Assembly: GCA_025062245.1 (NCBI GenBank)
Contig: JANXAD010000004.1
Coordinates: 1-64,000, forward strand
Direction: 5' to 3'
From: Thermodesulfobacteriaceae bacterium
GTDB lineage: Bacteria; Desulfobacterota; Thermodesulfobacteria; Thermodesulfobacteriales; Thermodesulfobacteriaceae
Length of the DNA stretch: 64,000 bases
The notes under the pieces were generated by a model that saw only the letters and a program-made list of their open reading frames with translations, was not told the DNA's origin and did not search any database. Numbering within the stretch: the stretch's first letter is position 1; every line of letters begins with the position of its first letter. Shown in pieces: positions 29,154 through 39,190 of this stretch. A program made the position numbers and the translations under genes.

Positions 29154-29324
29154 CTTTAATTCACCCCTTTAGAAAAAAATTATTTTCTTTTTTAGTTTAG
29201 ACATTATTTATAAAAAATCAAGTAAAATGAAGAATTGTTTGTATCCCTTCTTTATACCTTGGCTATCTTTGAAATTTAAAGGTATATTTTTTTGGGTTTA
29301 AATTTATAAACTTTCTCTTTAAGG

Positions 29325-30113
29325 TTATCCCTTGGAGATGGGTTTTATTTGAGTGTGTATAAAAAGAATAATTCCAAAAATTATCATACCAAGACAAAGA
29401 AGTTGACCCATGGTCATCCATCCAAAAATTAAAGATATACTTTGAGCAGGTTCTCTAAGAAATTCAAAGAAAAATCTAAGAATTCCATAGGAAATTAGGA
29501 AAAAAATAAGCTTAGTGCCCTCTTTCCAAGATTTTTTTCTTAAATTCCACATAATTAAAAATAAAAGTAAACCGGTTACTAATCCTTCATAAAGTTGAAC
29601 AGGATGTCGGGGAATAGGTCCACCATCAGGAAATATCATAGCCCAGGGAAGGTTACTTGGTTTTCCAAAGAGTTCTCCATTTATAAAATTTCCAATTCTT
29701 CCAAAAAAAAGTCCTATGGGAGCCACAACTGCCACTAAATCTGCCCACCACAGAAAGGATTGTTTGTGTTTTTTAAGATATAGATATCCTGATAAAATTG
29801 CTCCTATCATTCCTCCATGAAAGGACATTCCACCCTTCCAAATAGCTACCATTTCAAAAGGATTCCTTAAAAAATAATCTGGATAGTAAAAAAAACAAAA
29901 TCCTAATCTTGCTCCTACTATTAAGCCTAAAAAACTTATAAAGAGAGTATTCTCTAAAGTAGGAATTAAATGAAGAGAATTTTTTTCTTTGAGCTGATAT
30001 CGACACAAAAAGAGAACACCAAAAAAACTTATAATATACATCAAGCCATACCAACGAATAGCTAAAGGTCCTATCTGAAAAATAACTGGATCAATTTGAG
30101 GATAGGTAAGCAT
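29325..30113 (-). CDS. lgt: prolipoprotein diacylglyceryl transferase
   Basis: IGPLAIRWYGLMYI, GRIGNFINGELFGKPS, RHPVQLYEG. Confidence 0.95.
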   Translation of the reverse strand: MLTYPQIDPVIFQIGPLAIRWYGLMYIISFFGVLFLCRYQLKEKNSLHLIPTLENTLFISFLGLIVGARLGFCFFYYPDYFLRNPFEMVAIWKGGMSFHGGMIGAILSGYLYLKKHKQSFLWWADLVAVVAPIGLFFGRIGNFINGELFGKPSNLPWAMIFPDGGPIPRHPVQLYEGLVTGLLLFLIMWNLRKKSWKEGTKLIFFLISYGILRFFFEFLREPAQSISLIFGWMTMGQLLCLGMIIFGIILFIHTQIKPISKG

Positions 30114-30729
30114 CGCAAAGATCTTTTAAAAAACACTCTTGACACTTAGGTTTTCTTCCTAAGCATATTTTTCTTCCGTGAGCTTGAACAAGATAGGGAA
30201 AAATAAACCAATCTTCTCTTTCAATTAAATTCATAAGCTCTTTCTCTATTTTTTCTGGTTGATTAGAATTTATGAGCCCCAATCTTTTACAAACCTTTCT
30301 TACATGGGTATCAACTGGAATCCCTTCTACGATTCCATAAGCATTAGCTAATACTATATTAGCGGTTTTTCTTGCTACTCCCGGAAGTTCTAAGAGGGCT
30401 CCCATACTTTTAGGAACTTCTCCTTGGTATTTTTTTAGCAGTATTTCACAGGCAGATTTTATGTATTGGGCCTTCTGTTTATAAAATCCTGTACTTTTAA
30501 TATCCTCTTCCAGTTCCTCTAATTCCACCTTAATAAAGTCTTCAGCAGTTTTATACTTTTTAAAAAGATTTTTGGTAACCGAATTTACTCTTTCATCGGT
30601 GCACTGAGCAGAAAGAATGGTGGCAATTAAAAGTTGAAGAGGATTTTCAAATTTTAAAGCAATTTTAGCTTCCGGATAGGCTTTTTTTAAACGCTTTACC
30701 ACTTCTTGGGCTTTTTCTTTTAATTTCAT
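30091..30729 (-). CDS. nth: endonuclease III
   Basis: LIATILSAQCTDERVN, ELPGVARKTANIVL, C-terminal Cys cluster CLGRKPKCQECFLKDLC. Confidence 0.95.
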   Translation of the reverse strand: MKLKEKAQEVVKRLKKAYPEAKIALKFENPLQLLIATILSAQCTDERVNSVTKNLFKKYKTAEDFIKVELEELEEDIKSTGFYKQKAQYIKSACEILLKKYQGEVPKSMGALLELPGVARKTANIVLANAYGIVEGIPVDTHVRKVCKRLGLINSNQPEKIEKELMNLIEREDWFIFPYLVQAHGRKICLGRKPKCQECFLKDLCDAYLSSN

Positions 30730-30733
30730 GACC

Positions 30734-31405
30734 TCATAATTCTAAACTCATACTTATTTTTCTTTTTAATTCTTCCTTTAAATTTTGTTTAAAGGTTTCT
30801 TCCTTAGTTAAATAGGTCTTGTTAAAAAATTCAACTCTTTCAGGATAGGCTTTTTCTACCAATTCTTTAGCTCTATTGACTAATCGGGAACATAAAGATT
30901 CTTGAAAATTTTCTACCCAATCAAAAAATTTAAGAATTCTAAAAAATACCTTCTCATGATCCTTAGAGAGGACTTTTCCACTTTCTATTTGGTCTTCAAG
31001 TTCATAATTAAGATTTTTTATATGATTAAGAAGGGGAATTTGAATTTGTTTTCTAAGTTGTTCTTCTAAAAGTAAAAACTCCCTGGCTAAGGTTTCATAA
31101 GTTTCTTCAGAAAAGTCTCTGGAAATAAGAAGATCTCTAAACCAAGAGGCAAATTCTTTTCTCAAGAGATCTACTAAGTGCATAAAATCAAATAAACTTC
31201 TTTGATAAAGAATATCTTCCTTTTTTATGGAAAGGAATTCAGAAAGGTCTTCTAAAGAAAGGTGTTTCTTTTGATAAAGATGTAACAAAGCTAAAAGGAA
31301 AAATTTAGGCTTAAAGGATACCTGTTTTTTTTCTATATAAAAAATCTTTTTGGTTTGATATACCTTAAAAACAGAAAAAATCCACTCTAAGGTATAATAT
31401 TTCAT
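30734..31405 (-). CDS. hypothetical protein
   Basis: 223 aa ORF in operon between alaS and nth; no recognised motif. Confidence 0.6.
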   Translation of the reverse strand: MKYYTLEWIFSVFKVYQTKKIFYIEKKQVSFKPKFFLLALLHLYQKKHLSLEDLSEFLSIKKEDILYQRSLFDFMHLVDLLRKEFASWFRDLLISRDFSEETYETLAREFLLLEEQLRKQIQIPLLNHIKNLNYELEDQIESGKVLSKDHEKVFFRILKFFDWVENFQESLCSRLVNRAKELVEKAYPERVEFFNKTYLTKEETFKQNLKEELKRKISMSLEL

Positions 31406-34006
31406 TTATAAGCTCAAAAGTATTTTTTTAAAGGCTTCTTTTATTTCTGAGAAAGGTCTTTTTTCTTTAAAACTTCCTTGGGCCAGTTCTGCCTTTCCTC
31501 CTCCTTTTAAGCCTAAAGCTTCCATACCTTTTAAAAGAGTGTGGGCTAAATATTTTTGAGTTAAATCCTTAGAAACCATACAAACCGCTAAAAGATCCTC
31601 CTTTCTCTCCCCTAAGAGAAAGAAAATTCCAGAACCAATTTTGTTTTTAAAATAATCTCCCAATTCCCTTAATTCTTCCAAACTTTCACTCTTAAAGGAG
31701 GTAATTAAAACCTTTATTCCTTTAATTTCTTCTACTTCCTTTAGTTTATTTTCTAATTCCTCCTTAAGATTAATACTTTTAAGTTTTTTAACTTCCTGTT
31801 TTAAAGTTTCTAATTCTTTTATGAGGGAGTTTAACTTCTTTTCTATTTCTGAAGGGGAGGTTTTTAGGGTTTGAGCAAGATTAAACAATCTTTCTTCTAA
31901 TTCTATTACTTTTTCAAAGGCTTTTAAACCAGCCAAAGCTTCTATTCTTCTAATTCCACTGGCTACACTTCCTTCACTTACAATTTTAAATAAACCAATT
32001 TCTCCAGTTGCTTTTACATGGGTTCCTCCACAGAGTTCAATTGAAATTCCATCAATTTTAATAACTCTAACTAAATCTTCATATTTTTCCTCAAAAATAG
32101 CTAAAGCTCCTAATTTTTCAGCTTCCTCTTTTTTCATCCAAAAATCTTCTACAGAATGATTCTCTAAAATCCACTGATTAACTTGTTCTTCTATAGTTTT
32201 AATCTCCTTAGGAGATAGACTTTGAAAGTGAGTAAAGTCGAATCTTAATCTATTTTCATCTACTAAAGAACCTGACTGACGCACATGGGACCCTAAGATT
32301 TTTCTTAAAGCTGCTTGCAAAAGATGGGTAGCTGTGTGATGTCGAGCAATATGGAATCTTCTGTCTTGATCTACTTTTAAGATAACCTCCTCTTTTTCTT
32401 GTAAAAGTCCATCTATTTTTCTTACCCTATGGTAAATTAAATTTCCTAACTTTTCTACAGATTCTACTAAAGCCTTTCCACTTTTTCCAATTATCCATCC
32501 AGTATCACCAACCTGTCCTCCTCCTTCAGGATAGAAAGGAGTTATTTCAGTAATTACATAAAGATTTTCCTTTTCTTTGATAAGACCTATTATTTTACTT
32601 TTAGCTTCTAAGGTTTCATAACCCACAAAATTAGTTTCTATTCCCTCTTCTAAAAGATTTTTGATTCCAGAGGGAATTTTTTCCAGAACTCCCTTCCAAG
32701 TCTTTCTACTTTCTTCTCGAGCTTTAGCTCTTAAGGTTTCAAAGCCTTCTAAATCTAAGGAAAAACCTAAGGGTAAAACATAGTCCCTTACCAAGTCGTA
32801 AGGGAATCCATAGGTGTCGTAGAGTTTAAAAAGAAGTTCTCCAGGTATAATTTTTACCTTTTTTTCTCTTAACTTTTCTACTTCCCTTTCTAAGATTTCC
32901 ATTCCAAAGTTTAGAGTTTCTAAAAATTTTTTTTCTTCAAACTTTAAAAGAGTTTGAGCTAATTCCTTATTCTCCTTTACCTCGGGATAAACCTCCTGGT
33001 ATTCCTTTGCCACAGGTTCAACTAATTTATAAAGAAAGGGTTCTTTTAACCCTAAGATTCTTCCAAATCTTTCTGCCCTTCTTATGATTCTTCTTAAAAC
33101 ATAACCTCTTCCCTCATTAGAAGGAACTATTCCTTCTGCTAAGAGAAAAGTTGAAGCTCTTATGTGATCAGCAATAACTCTAAAGGCTACTTCGGTTTCT
33201 TTATTTTCTTTAAATTTATGTTGACTTAATTCTTCAATTTCAGATATTATTCCTTTAAAAAGGTCTATTTCATAATTAGAAGAGACCTTTTGAACTACTG
33301 CTGTAACTCTTTCAAGCCCCATTCCTGTATCTATACAAGGCTTAGGTAAGAGTTTTAGTTCTCCAGTTTCAGTTTTTTCATACTGCATAAAAACTAAATT
33401 CCAGATTTCCAAAAATCTATCACAATCACATCCTGGTCCACAATTAGGACTTCCACATCCCAAATGCTCCCCTTGATCAAAAACAATTTCTGAACAAGGA
33501 CCACAGGGACCAACCTCTCCCATAGCCCAAAAGTTGTCCTTTTCTCCAAGCCTAGCTATTCTCTCCTCAGAAAAATTAGCTATTTTTTTCCATAAGTTAA
33601 CTGCTTCTTCATCCTCCTTAAAAACAGTTACATAAAGTTTATCCTTAGGAAGGTTAAGATATTTCGTAATAAATTCCCAAGCAAAAAAGATAGCTTCCTC
33701 TTTAAAATAATCTCCAAAGGAGAAATTTCCTAACATTTCAAAGAAAGTGTGATGTCTCGGAGTATACCCCACATTATCTAAGTCGTTGTGTTTTCCTCCT
33801 GCACGCATACACTTTTGACAGCTTACCGCTCGAGTATAAGACCTAATTTCCTCTCCTAAAAAGACCTTTTTAAATTGAACCATACCAGCATTAGTAAAAA
33901 GTAAAGTAGGATCTTCATGGGGTATAAGGGAAGAACTTGGAACAACCTCATGCCCCAGGTTTTTAAAATAATTAATAAATAATTCTCTTATCTCTTGAAG
34001 TTTCAT
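31406..34006 (-). CDS. alaS: alanyl-tRNA synthetase
   Basis: HEDPTLLFTNAGMVQFKKVFLG, GRGYVLRRIIRRAER, HTATHLLQAALR, ELCGGTHV. Confidence 0.97.
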   Translation of the reverse strand: MKLQEIRELFINYFKNLGHEVVPSSSLIPHEDPTLLFTNAGMVQFKKVFLGEEIRSYTRAVSCQKCMRAGGKHNDLDNVGYTPRHHTFFEMLGNFSFGDYFKEEAIFFAWEFITKYLNLPKDKLYVTVFKEDEEAVNLWKKIANFSEERIARLGEKDNFWAMGEVGPCGPCSEIVFDQGEHLGCGSPNCGPGCDCDRFLEIWNLVFMQYEKTETGELKLLPKPCIDTGMGLERVTAVVQKVSSNYEIDLFKGIISEIEELSQHKFKENKETEVAFRVIADHIRASTFLLAEGIVPSNEGRGYVLRRIIRRAERFGRILGLKEPFLYKLVEPVAKEYQEVYPEVKENKELAQTLLKFEEKKFLETLNFGMEILEREVEKLREKKVKIIPGELLFKLYDTYGFPYDLVRDYVLPLGFSLDLEGFETLRAKAREESRKTWKGVLEKIPSGIKNLLEEGIETNFVGYETLEAKSKIIGLIKEKENLYVITEITPFYPEGGGQVGDTGWIIGKSGKALVESVEKLGNLIYHRVRKIDGLLQEKEEVILKVDQDRRFHIARHHTATHLLQAALRKILGSHVRQSGSLVDENRLRFDFTHFQSLSPKEIKTIEEQVNQWILENHSVEDFWMKKEEAEKLGALAIFEEKYEDLVRVIKIDGISIELCGGTHVKATGEIGLFKIVSEGSVASGIRRIEALAGLKAFEKVIELEERLFNLAQTLKTSPSEIEKKLNSLIKELETLKQEVKKLKSINLKEELENKLKEVEEIKGIKVLITSFKSESLEELRELGDYFKNKIGSGIFFLLGERKEDLLAVCMVSKDLTQKYLAHTLLKGMEALGLKGGGKAELAQGSFKEKRPFSEIKEAFKKILLSL

Positions 34007-34069
34007 ATTCCTTTTTACCTTTTGAAATTTTATAATTTTTCTTTGGATAAAATTTATTTTAAGAGATTT

Positions 34070-34519
34070 TCAAATTTTAGCAAGAAAATGTAATAATAAA
34101 TTATTTTCTTCAGTCTTTTCCCTCGAAGTGACCCCCTTTCTTTTCCTCTTTAGTGCCTTTAACTTAGATATAGCTGACTTAAGCTTACCACCACTATCTT
34201 TTAAGGTTTTTTCTTCTATATATAGTGGTCTTTGAAACTCCCAAGGCAGCTTTAGTAGCTTCAGTGCCATATTTATCGTGAAACTCTATAACTTTAGGCT
34301 TAGAGAGAACCTCTTGTTGGCAAGAGGTTTCTCTTATAAAGTTTAGCCTTTTTAACCTTTTAGCCTCTTTGGTAAGATTAGGTGAGATAAAGAAAGAGGA
34401 CCTGGAGATCCCATACTTGCTCTTTCTATTCTTTTTCATGAATAGATCTTTCTGAAAATAATTTTTTGATTTTTAATTTTACAACTTTTTATTTTCCCTA
34501 AGGAGACGGAGCTTATGCA
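34070..34519 (-). pseudogene. frameshifted, 3'-truncated transposase remnant (same IS family as 18577-18935)
   Basis: ORFs 34194-34439 and 34070-34270 join by frameshift: KPKVIEFHDKYGTEATKAALGVSKTTIYRRK + KTLKDSGGKLKSAISKLKALKRKRKG (HTH of integrase-type transposases); end GAGACGGAGCTTATGCA. Confidence 0.75.
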
Positions 34520-34589
34520 CCAAAAGTTTTAAAGACATAACCTAAAAATTAAACTTTTCAAAATTTATTAAAAGATATGAAAGGTTTAA

Positions 34590-35333
34590 TTATTTAAGAA
34601 TTTCTAAAAGAAAATAGTCCACCTTAGCCTCAGCTTTTCCTAATCCTCCTACAAAATTGGTATAAATTCCGACTAAACCTTTCTTAATCCTCGAGACATC
34701 TAATACCCCTTCAAGTTTTCTGTCATTCCAATAAAAGATAGCTTTACCTTTTTTAACCCTTAACCCCATTTTTTGCCAACCAGATTCCTTAGGAAATTGG
34801 TTAGAAATATCGGTTTCTTTCCAAAATTTTAAATAAACTGGAAAATGCCTTGTATCCTTACCTACATAAGCAAGGTTTAAAGAGGGAGATTTTTTATTAA
34901 AATCGCAAACAAACCTATAAAACCTTCCCTCTATCGGGTCAATTAAAAAGGCCAGCCCAACTAAAGGTCCTTTATCTCCCTCTGATACAGGGCAGTAAAC
35001 CATAGCTTCAAGATAAAAATCACTAACTTCAGGTGTTATAGCATAACTAAGAGCTGCAAATCCCCCTACCTTAGAGTTAGTTAAAATTCCAATACCCCTA
35101 TCTCCTTCTGGAGCAGTAGGATCTTTCACAGCCTCTAAGTTATCGAGAAAATAATGAGGAAAAAACATCCATTGCAATTGAGCCTTTCCTTCAGTAAAGG
35201 AATCCTTAAAAATTTCTGCTGACCAAAGATTAAAACTAAAAAACCAAAATAAAAGCATCAAAAGTAAAAAAACTTTAAAAGAAAGCTTTGAAAAATTCGG
35301 TCTAAAAATTCTTCTAGTGTATCTAAATTTCAT
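34590..35333 (-). CDS. exported protein, LamG/DUF1080-like fold suspected
   Basis: N-terminal RxxR-rich then hydrophobic KVFLLLMLLFWFFSFNLWSAEIF signal segment; start codon lies within repeat copy B. Confidence 0.6.
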   Translation of the reverse strand: MKFRYTRRIFRPNFSKLSFKVFLLLMLLFWFFSFNLWSAEIFKDSFTEGKAQLQWMFFPHYFLDNLEAVKDPTAPEGDRGIGILTNSKVGGFAALSYAITPEVSDFYLEAMVYCPVSEGDKGPLVGLAFLIDPIEGRFYRFVCDFNKKSPSLNLAYVGKDTRHFPVYLKFWKETDISNQFPKESGWQKMGLRVKKGKAIFYWNDRKLEGVLDVSRIKKGLVGIYTNFVGGLGKAEAKVDYFLLEILK

Positions 35334-35585
35334 TCTTAGATATTAATCAAACCTCCTAAGAGTTCTTTAACCCCTCTCTTAACTCCCTACTAACTTGAGA
35401 TTTACTCCCTAAACTTCTCTCTTTGCTATATCATAAATGAAGCTAGATAGGAAGCTCCTGATAGAGAGGATTTTCTTTTATTAACCATTAAGTAACCTTT
35501 TTTCTATACCCTTGAGAAACCTCCTTGTCTTTTTTGTAATTCTATCTTAAAATCTTCTTTAAACCATTGAATTTTACAAAGGTCT
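35282..35585. repeat. MITE-like repeat copy B (inverted relative to copies A and C)
   Basis: Ends AAAGCTTTGAAAAATTC / GAATTTTACAAAGGTCT; reverse complement aligns along its length with 49313-49630; possible TTAAAA flank duplication. Confidence 0.8.
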
Positions 35586-35618
35586 CTTAAAAGAGATTTT
35601 TTCATGTTTTGGTAAATT

Positions 35619-36470
35619 TTAATAAAAATTATTTAATAAATCTTTTATTTTTTCGATCTTAGGTTTTTGTTTTACCAGAGGTTCCTTTTTTAAAACAGGA
35701 ATTTGTTCCTCCAAAGTAGGTCTATTTATCCTATAAATTATTCCGAGAGGAATTTTATCACCCCATTCCAAGGCCTTTTGAAAGGCAAGTTTTCTGTCTT
35801 CAGGATTATAACTATCATCGAGTTGATATACTCTTTTTTGATACCACTGATAGGTATTTACTTTATTGAAGCTTACGCAGGGTTGCAAAATGTCTATTAA
35901 AGCAAACCCTTTATGTTTCACTGCTTCTTTTATAAGCCATTTAAGATGGGTAACTTCTCCTGCAAATCCTCTGGCCACAAAACTACAATCAAGGGCTACA
36001 GCTAAGGCTAAAGGATTTAAAGGTTCGGACATAACACCAAAGGGTTGAGTTTTAGTTAAGACCCCCCTTAAAGTTGTAGGAGAGGCTTGTCCCTTAGTAA
36101 GTCCATAGATTTGGTTGTTATGCACTAAAAGTTTAAAATCGGGATTTCTTCTTATAGTATGAAGTAGATGATTCCCTCCCTCTCCATAACAATCTCCATC
36201 TCCTGCAATAGCAAAAACCTTTAACTGATGATTAGAAAGTTTAATACCTGTAGCTACAGGTAAAGTTCTGCCGTGAAGTCCATTAAAGGTATTACAACGG
36301 GTATAATGGGGAAATTTTCCTGCTTGACCAATACCAGAGACTATAATAATTTCGTGAGGTGCAAGCTCAAGTTCAACCATAGCTTCATTAAAAGCTCTAA
36401 GTATAGAAAAATTCCCACAACCAGGGCACCAAGCGGGTTTTTGGCCTTTAAAATCTTTCAAGGTAAGCAT
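35619..36470 (-). CDS. 2-oxoacid:ferredoxin oxidoreductase beta subunit
   Basis: WCPGCGNFSILRAF, GRTLPVATGIKLS, AIAGDGDCYGEGGNHLLH (TPP-binding). Confidence 0.92.
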   Translation of the reverse strand: MLTLKDFKGQKPAWCPGCGNFSILRAFNEAMVELELAPHEIIIVSGIGQAGKFPHYTRCNTFNGLHGRTLPVATGIKLSNHQLKVFAIAGDGDCYGEGGNHLLHTIRRNPDFKLLVHNNQIYGLTKGQASPTTLRGVLTKTQPFGVMSEPLNPLALAVALDCSFVARGFAGEVTHLKWLIKEAVKHKGFALIDILQPCVSFNKVNTYQWYQKRVYQLDDSYNPEDRKLAFQKALEWGDKIPLGIIYRINRPTLEEQIPVLKKEPLVKQKPKIEKIKDLLNNFY

Positions 36471-38187
36471 AATTTACCCTCTCCTTAAGTTCATCCACTG
36501 TAAAAGGTCTTCCGTCAAATCTATTAATGTGTTTTTTAATTCTCACTCCTGTTTCCAATTGCAAAAGTTTAGCAAATTGACTGGTAGCATTTTGCTCAAT
36601 ATTTATTACAATTTTAGCCTCTTTAATAAGGTTTACCCAACTTACCTCTTCTGAAAAGGGAAAAATTTCGCTAAAATGGAGCATAGCAACTTTAAAATCC
36701 TTAGATAGTTCATCAACTACCTCTTTCACTATTCCGTATAAAGAACCCCAGCAAATTAAGAGAAGATCAGGTTTTTTTTCTCCATATAAGGTGGGAGGTT
36801 CAATTTCTTTTTTAAGAAGAGGAATCTTTTGAAAAAGTCTCTTTTGGACCATTTTTACCCTTATTTCCGCATCCTCTATGAGATGGCCCTCTTCATCATG
36901 TTCATCGCTGTCTGTTATAATAAGATGGGAAGAGTCCCCGGGTATTCCAAGAGGAGAAACTCCTGTATCAGTAAAGGCATGACGCTTATATCCACTTAAG
37001 TTTTTTAATGAGTCTCCTCTTAATCTGTAGTCTACATATTTAAGTTTAGTTAGGTCAAAACTCTGATAACTCCATTGAGAGTCTGCCAGATATTGGTCAG
37101 TTAGAATAATAGCTGGGACTTGAAATTTTTCAGCTAAATCAAAGGCTTTGTTAGTTAAATAAAAGGCTTGTTCTGGGTTGCCCGGAGCAAAGAGAATTTT
37201 GGGAAATTCCCCATGTCCAGCATATAATGCAAAAAGAAGATCTGCTGCTTCAGTTCTGGTAGGAAGTCCAGTAGCAGGACCTGGTCTTTGAGCAAGAGCA
37301 ACCACAATGGGAGTTTCTGTCATACCTGCTAAAGAAAGACCCTCTACCATCAAAGCAAAACCTCCTCCTGAAGTGCCTGTCATAGCTCTAACCCCTGCAA
37401 AAGAGGCTCCTATTATCATATTTATAGCCGATATTTCATCTTCTGCCTGTTCTACCACTATATCAAAATCTTTAGCCTGTTCAGCAATAAAGTTAAATAT
37501 TCCCGTTGAAGGAGTCATAGGATAGGCTGAATAAAACTTTACTCCAGAAGCAATAGCTCCCAACCCTATAGCTTCATTTCCTGAAATAAGCATTTTAGGC
37601 TCTGTAAATTCTGAAAGCCTAAAGGAACACCTAAGACACTCCTTACGTGCTAATTCATAACCAGCTTTGGCTGCCTTCAAATTGGCCTCAACTAAGTCAA
37701 TTCCCTTTTTAATAAAAGTTTTTTTAATAAGTTCAAACATAATCTCAGGATCCATCCCAAGCATACCAATAATAGCTCCAATGGCTACAGTATTAACCAT
37801 AATTTTGTCTCCTCCAAATTCCAGGGCAAGTTTAAGCAAAGGAAGATCAAGGAAATTTTCTTTTTCAAACCTTTCTCTTAAAAGAGAAGAGTCATAAAGT
37901 ACTTGGCCTTCTTCAACTAATTCTCTTTCGTGTAAAAAAATACTTTCCCTATCAAGGGCTACAAGAATATGTACTCTATTTCTTGAAGCTGTAATAGGTC
38001 TATCGGAAATTCTTATTTGATAGAAATTATGCCCCCCTCTTATGCGAGATTCATAATCTTGATGGGAAAAAACATAGAATCCTGCACGGGTAAAAATATG
38101 GGCTAAAGCATCTCCTATAGTTTGAATTCCTTGCCCAGCCTCTCCACCTATTTTAATAGAATAATCCATTAAAGTTTCCTCCACCAA
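36448..38187 (-). CDS. 2-oxoacid:ferredoxin oxidoreductase, fused gamma-alpha subunit
   Basis: N-terminal IKIGGEAGQGIQTIGDALA (gamma) followed by GNEAIGLGAIASGVKFYSAYPMTPSTG (alpha). Confidence 0.92.
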   Translation of the reverse strand: MVEETLMDYSIKIGGEAGQGIQTIGDALAHIFTRAGFYVFSHQDYESRIRGGHNFYQIRISDRPITASRNRVHILVALDRESIFLHERELVEEGQVLYDSSLLRERFEKENFLDLPLLKLALEFGGDKIMVNTVAIGAIIGMLGMDPEIMFELIKKTFIKKGIDLVEANLKAAKAGYELARKECLRCSFRLSEFTEPKMLISGNEAIGLGAIASGVKFYSAYPMTPSTGIFNFIAEQAKDFDIVVEQAEDEISAINMIIGASFAGVRAMTGTSGGGFALMVEGLSLAGMTETPIVVALAQRPGPATGLPTRTEAADLLFALYAGHGEFPKILFAPGNPEQAFYLTNKAFDLAEKFQVPAIILTDQYLADSQWSYQSFDLTKLKYVDYRLRGDSLKNLSGYKRHAFTDTGVSPLGIPGDSSHLIITDSDEHDEEGHLIEDAEIRVKMVQKRLFQKIPLLKKEIEPPTLYGEKKPDLLLICWGSLYGIVKEVVDELSKDFKVAMLHFSEIFPFSEEVSWVNLIKEAKIVINIEQNATSQFAKLLQLETGVRIKKHINRFDGRPFTVDELKERVNYAYLERF

Positions 38188-38293
38188 ATTTGGTGATTCT
38201 TTCTTTTATTATATCACTTTTTAAAGAGTAAAGCTTCTATTTTAAATGTCAAGAAAAAGTAAAAAAAATTTTAATTAAAGTAAATTTGAAAAT

Positions 38294-38740
38294 TCATATT
38301 CCTATCCTATTTAACCAACTTAAGATCTCCTCCATCACCTTAGAGGTTTCGTTTAAAACTCTTTTTCTTTTTACTAAAAAAACTTCTACCCTTTTTATTC
38401 TTTGAGAGGCTAATTTTTTATAAAATTTTGCATATTTCTTTTCTCCCCACCCTCCAAAGGTAATAATCATAAAGAGATTTTCACAACTTATTTTTTTTAG
38501 GAAATAGGTAATGGGAGGACAGTTGAAAGTCCACTTGGGAAAGCATAAAACTAAAGTAGAGGAAGAGGGTTTTTCAAAGTAAGCTTTAAAAGATAAATAG
38601 GGTATAAAAGAAAGTAAGAGCCAAAAAAAATAGGATTTTTTAGAGGTTTTAATTTCCTTAGGCCTTAAGTTTAAGCATTCTCCTAGTAATTCAGCTAATT
38701 TTTTAGAGATTCCCGTAAAAGAATAATAATAAATTTCCAA
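38294..38740 (-). CDS. flavodoxin-like protein
   Basis: MEIYYYSFTGISKKLAELLG FMN-phosphate-loop-like start; 148 aa. Confidence 0.5.
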   Translation of the reverse strand: MEIYYYSFTGISKKLAELLGECLNLRPKEIKTSKKSYFFWLLLSFIPYLSFKAYFEKPSSSTLVLCFPKWTFNCPPITYFLKKISCENLFMIITFGGWGEKKYAKFYKKLASQRIKRVEVFLVKRKRVLNETSKVMEEILSWLNRIGI

Positions 38741-38741
38741 C

Positions 38742-39170
38742 TTAAAGAGTTTCTAAAAGAGCTTCTACTCTTTTTTTTATTTCGTCCCTTATTTTTCTGA
38801 AAATTTGTAATCTTTCTTCTTCTGAACCTCTAAAAATAACTGGATCAGAAATGTTCCAGTGCTCTATTTTAACTCCCGGAAGATAGGGGCATCTTTCAGC
38901 TGCATCTCCACAAAGAGTAATAAGATAGTCCAATTCTCTATAGGGTATATCTTCTAAACCTTTAGAATACTGATCTGAAAGATCAATACCTTCCTCAAGC
39001 ATAACCTTTATAACCAAAGGATGAATATATCCCGTAGGAGAGGCCCCTGCCGAATAAAATTCTAAATCCTTTCTGTCCTTTAAAAGAGCTAAATACTTGG
39101 CATATCCCTCGGCTATTTGACTTCTGGCTGAATTTCCCGTACAGATAAAACCTATTTTTTTCTTTTTCAT
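38742..39170 (-). CDS. arsenate reductase / low-molecular-weight protein tyrosine phosphatase family
   Basis: GFICTGNSARSQIAEGYA (Cx5R), YLITLCGDAAERCPYLPG. Confidence 0.85.
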   Translation of the reverse strand: MKKKKIGFICTGNSARSQIAEGYAKYLALLKDRKDLEFYSAGASPTGYIHPLVIKVMLEEGIDLSDQYSKGLEDIPYRELDYLITLCGDAAERCPYLPGVKIEHWNISDPVIFRGSEEERLQIFRKIRDEIKKRVEALLETL

Positions 39171-39190
39171 ATTTTAAACCCCTAACTCTT

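Noticed and set aside
36273-36488. plus-strand ORF opposite the oxidoreductase beta subunit
   Set aside because: Shadow ORF overlapping the TPP-binding domain coding sequence.
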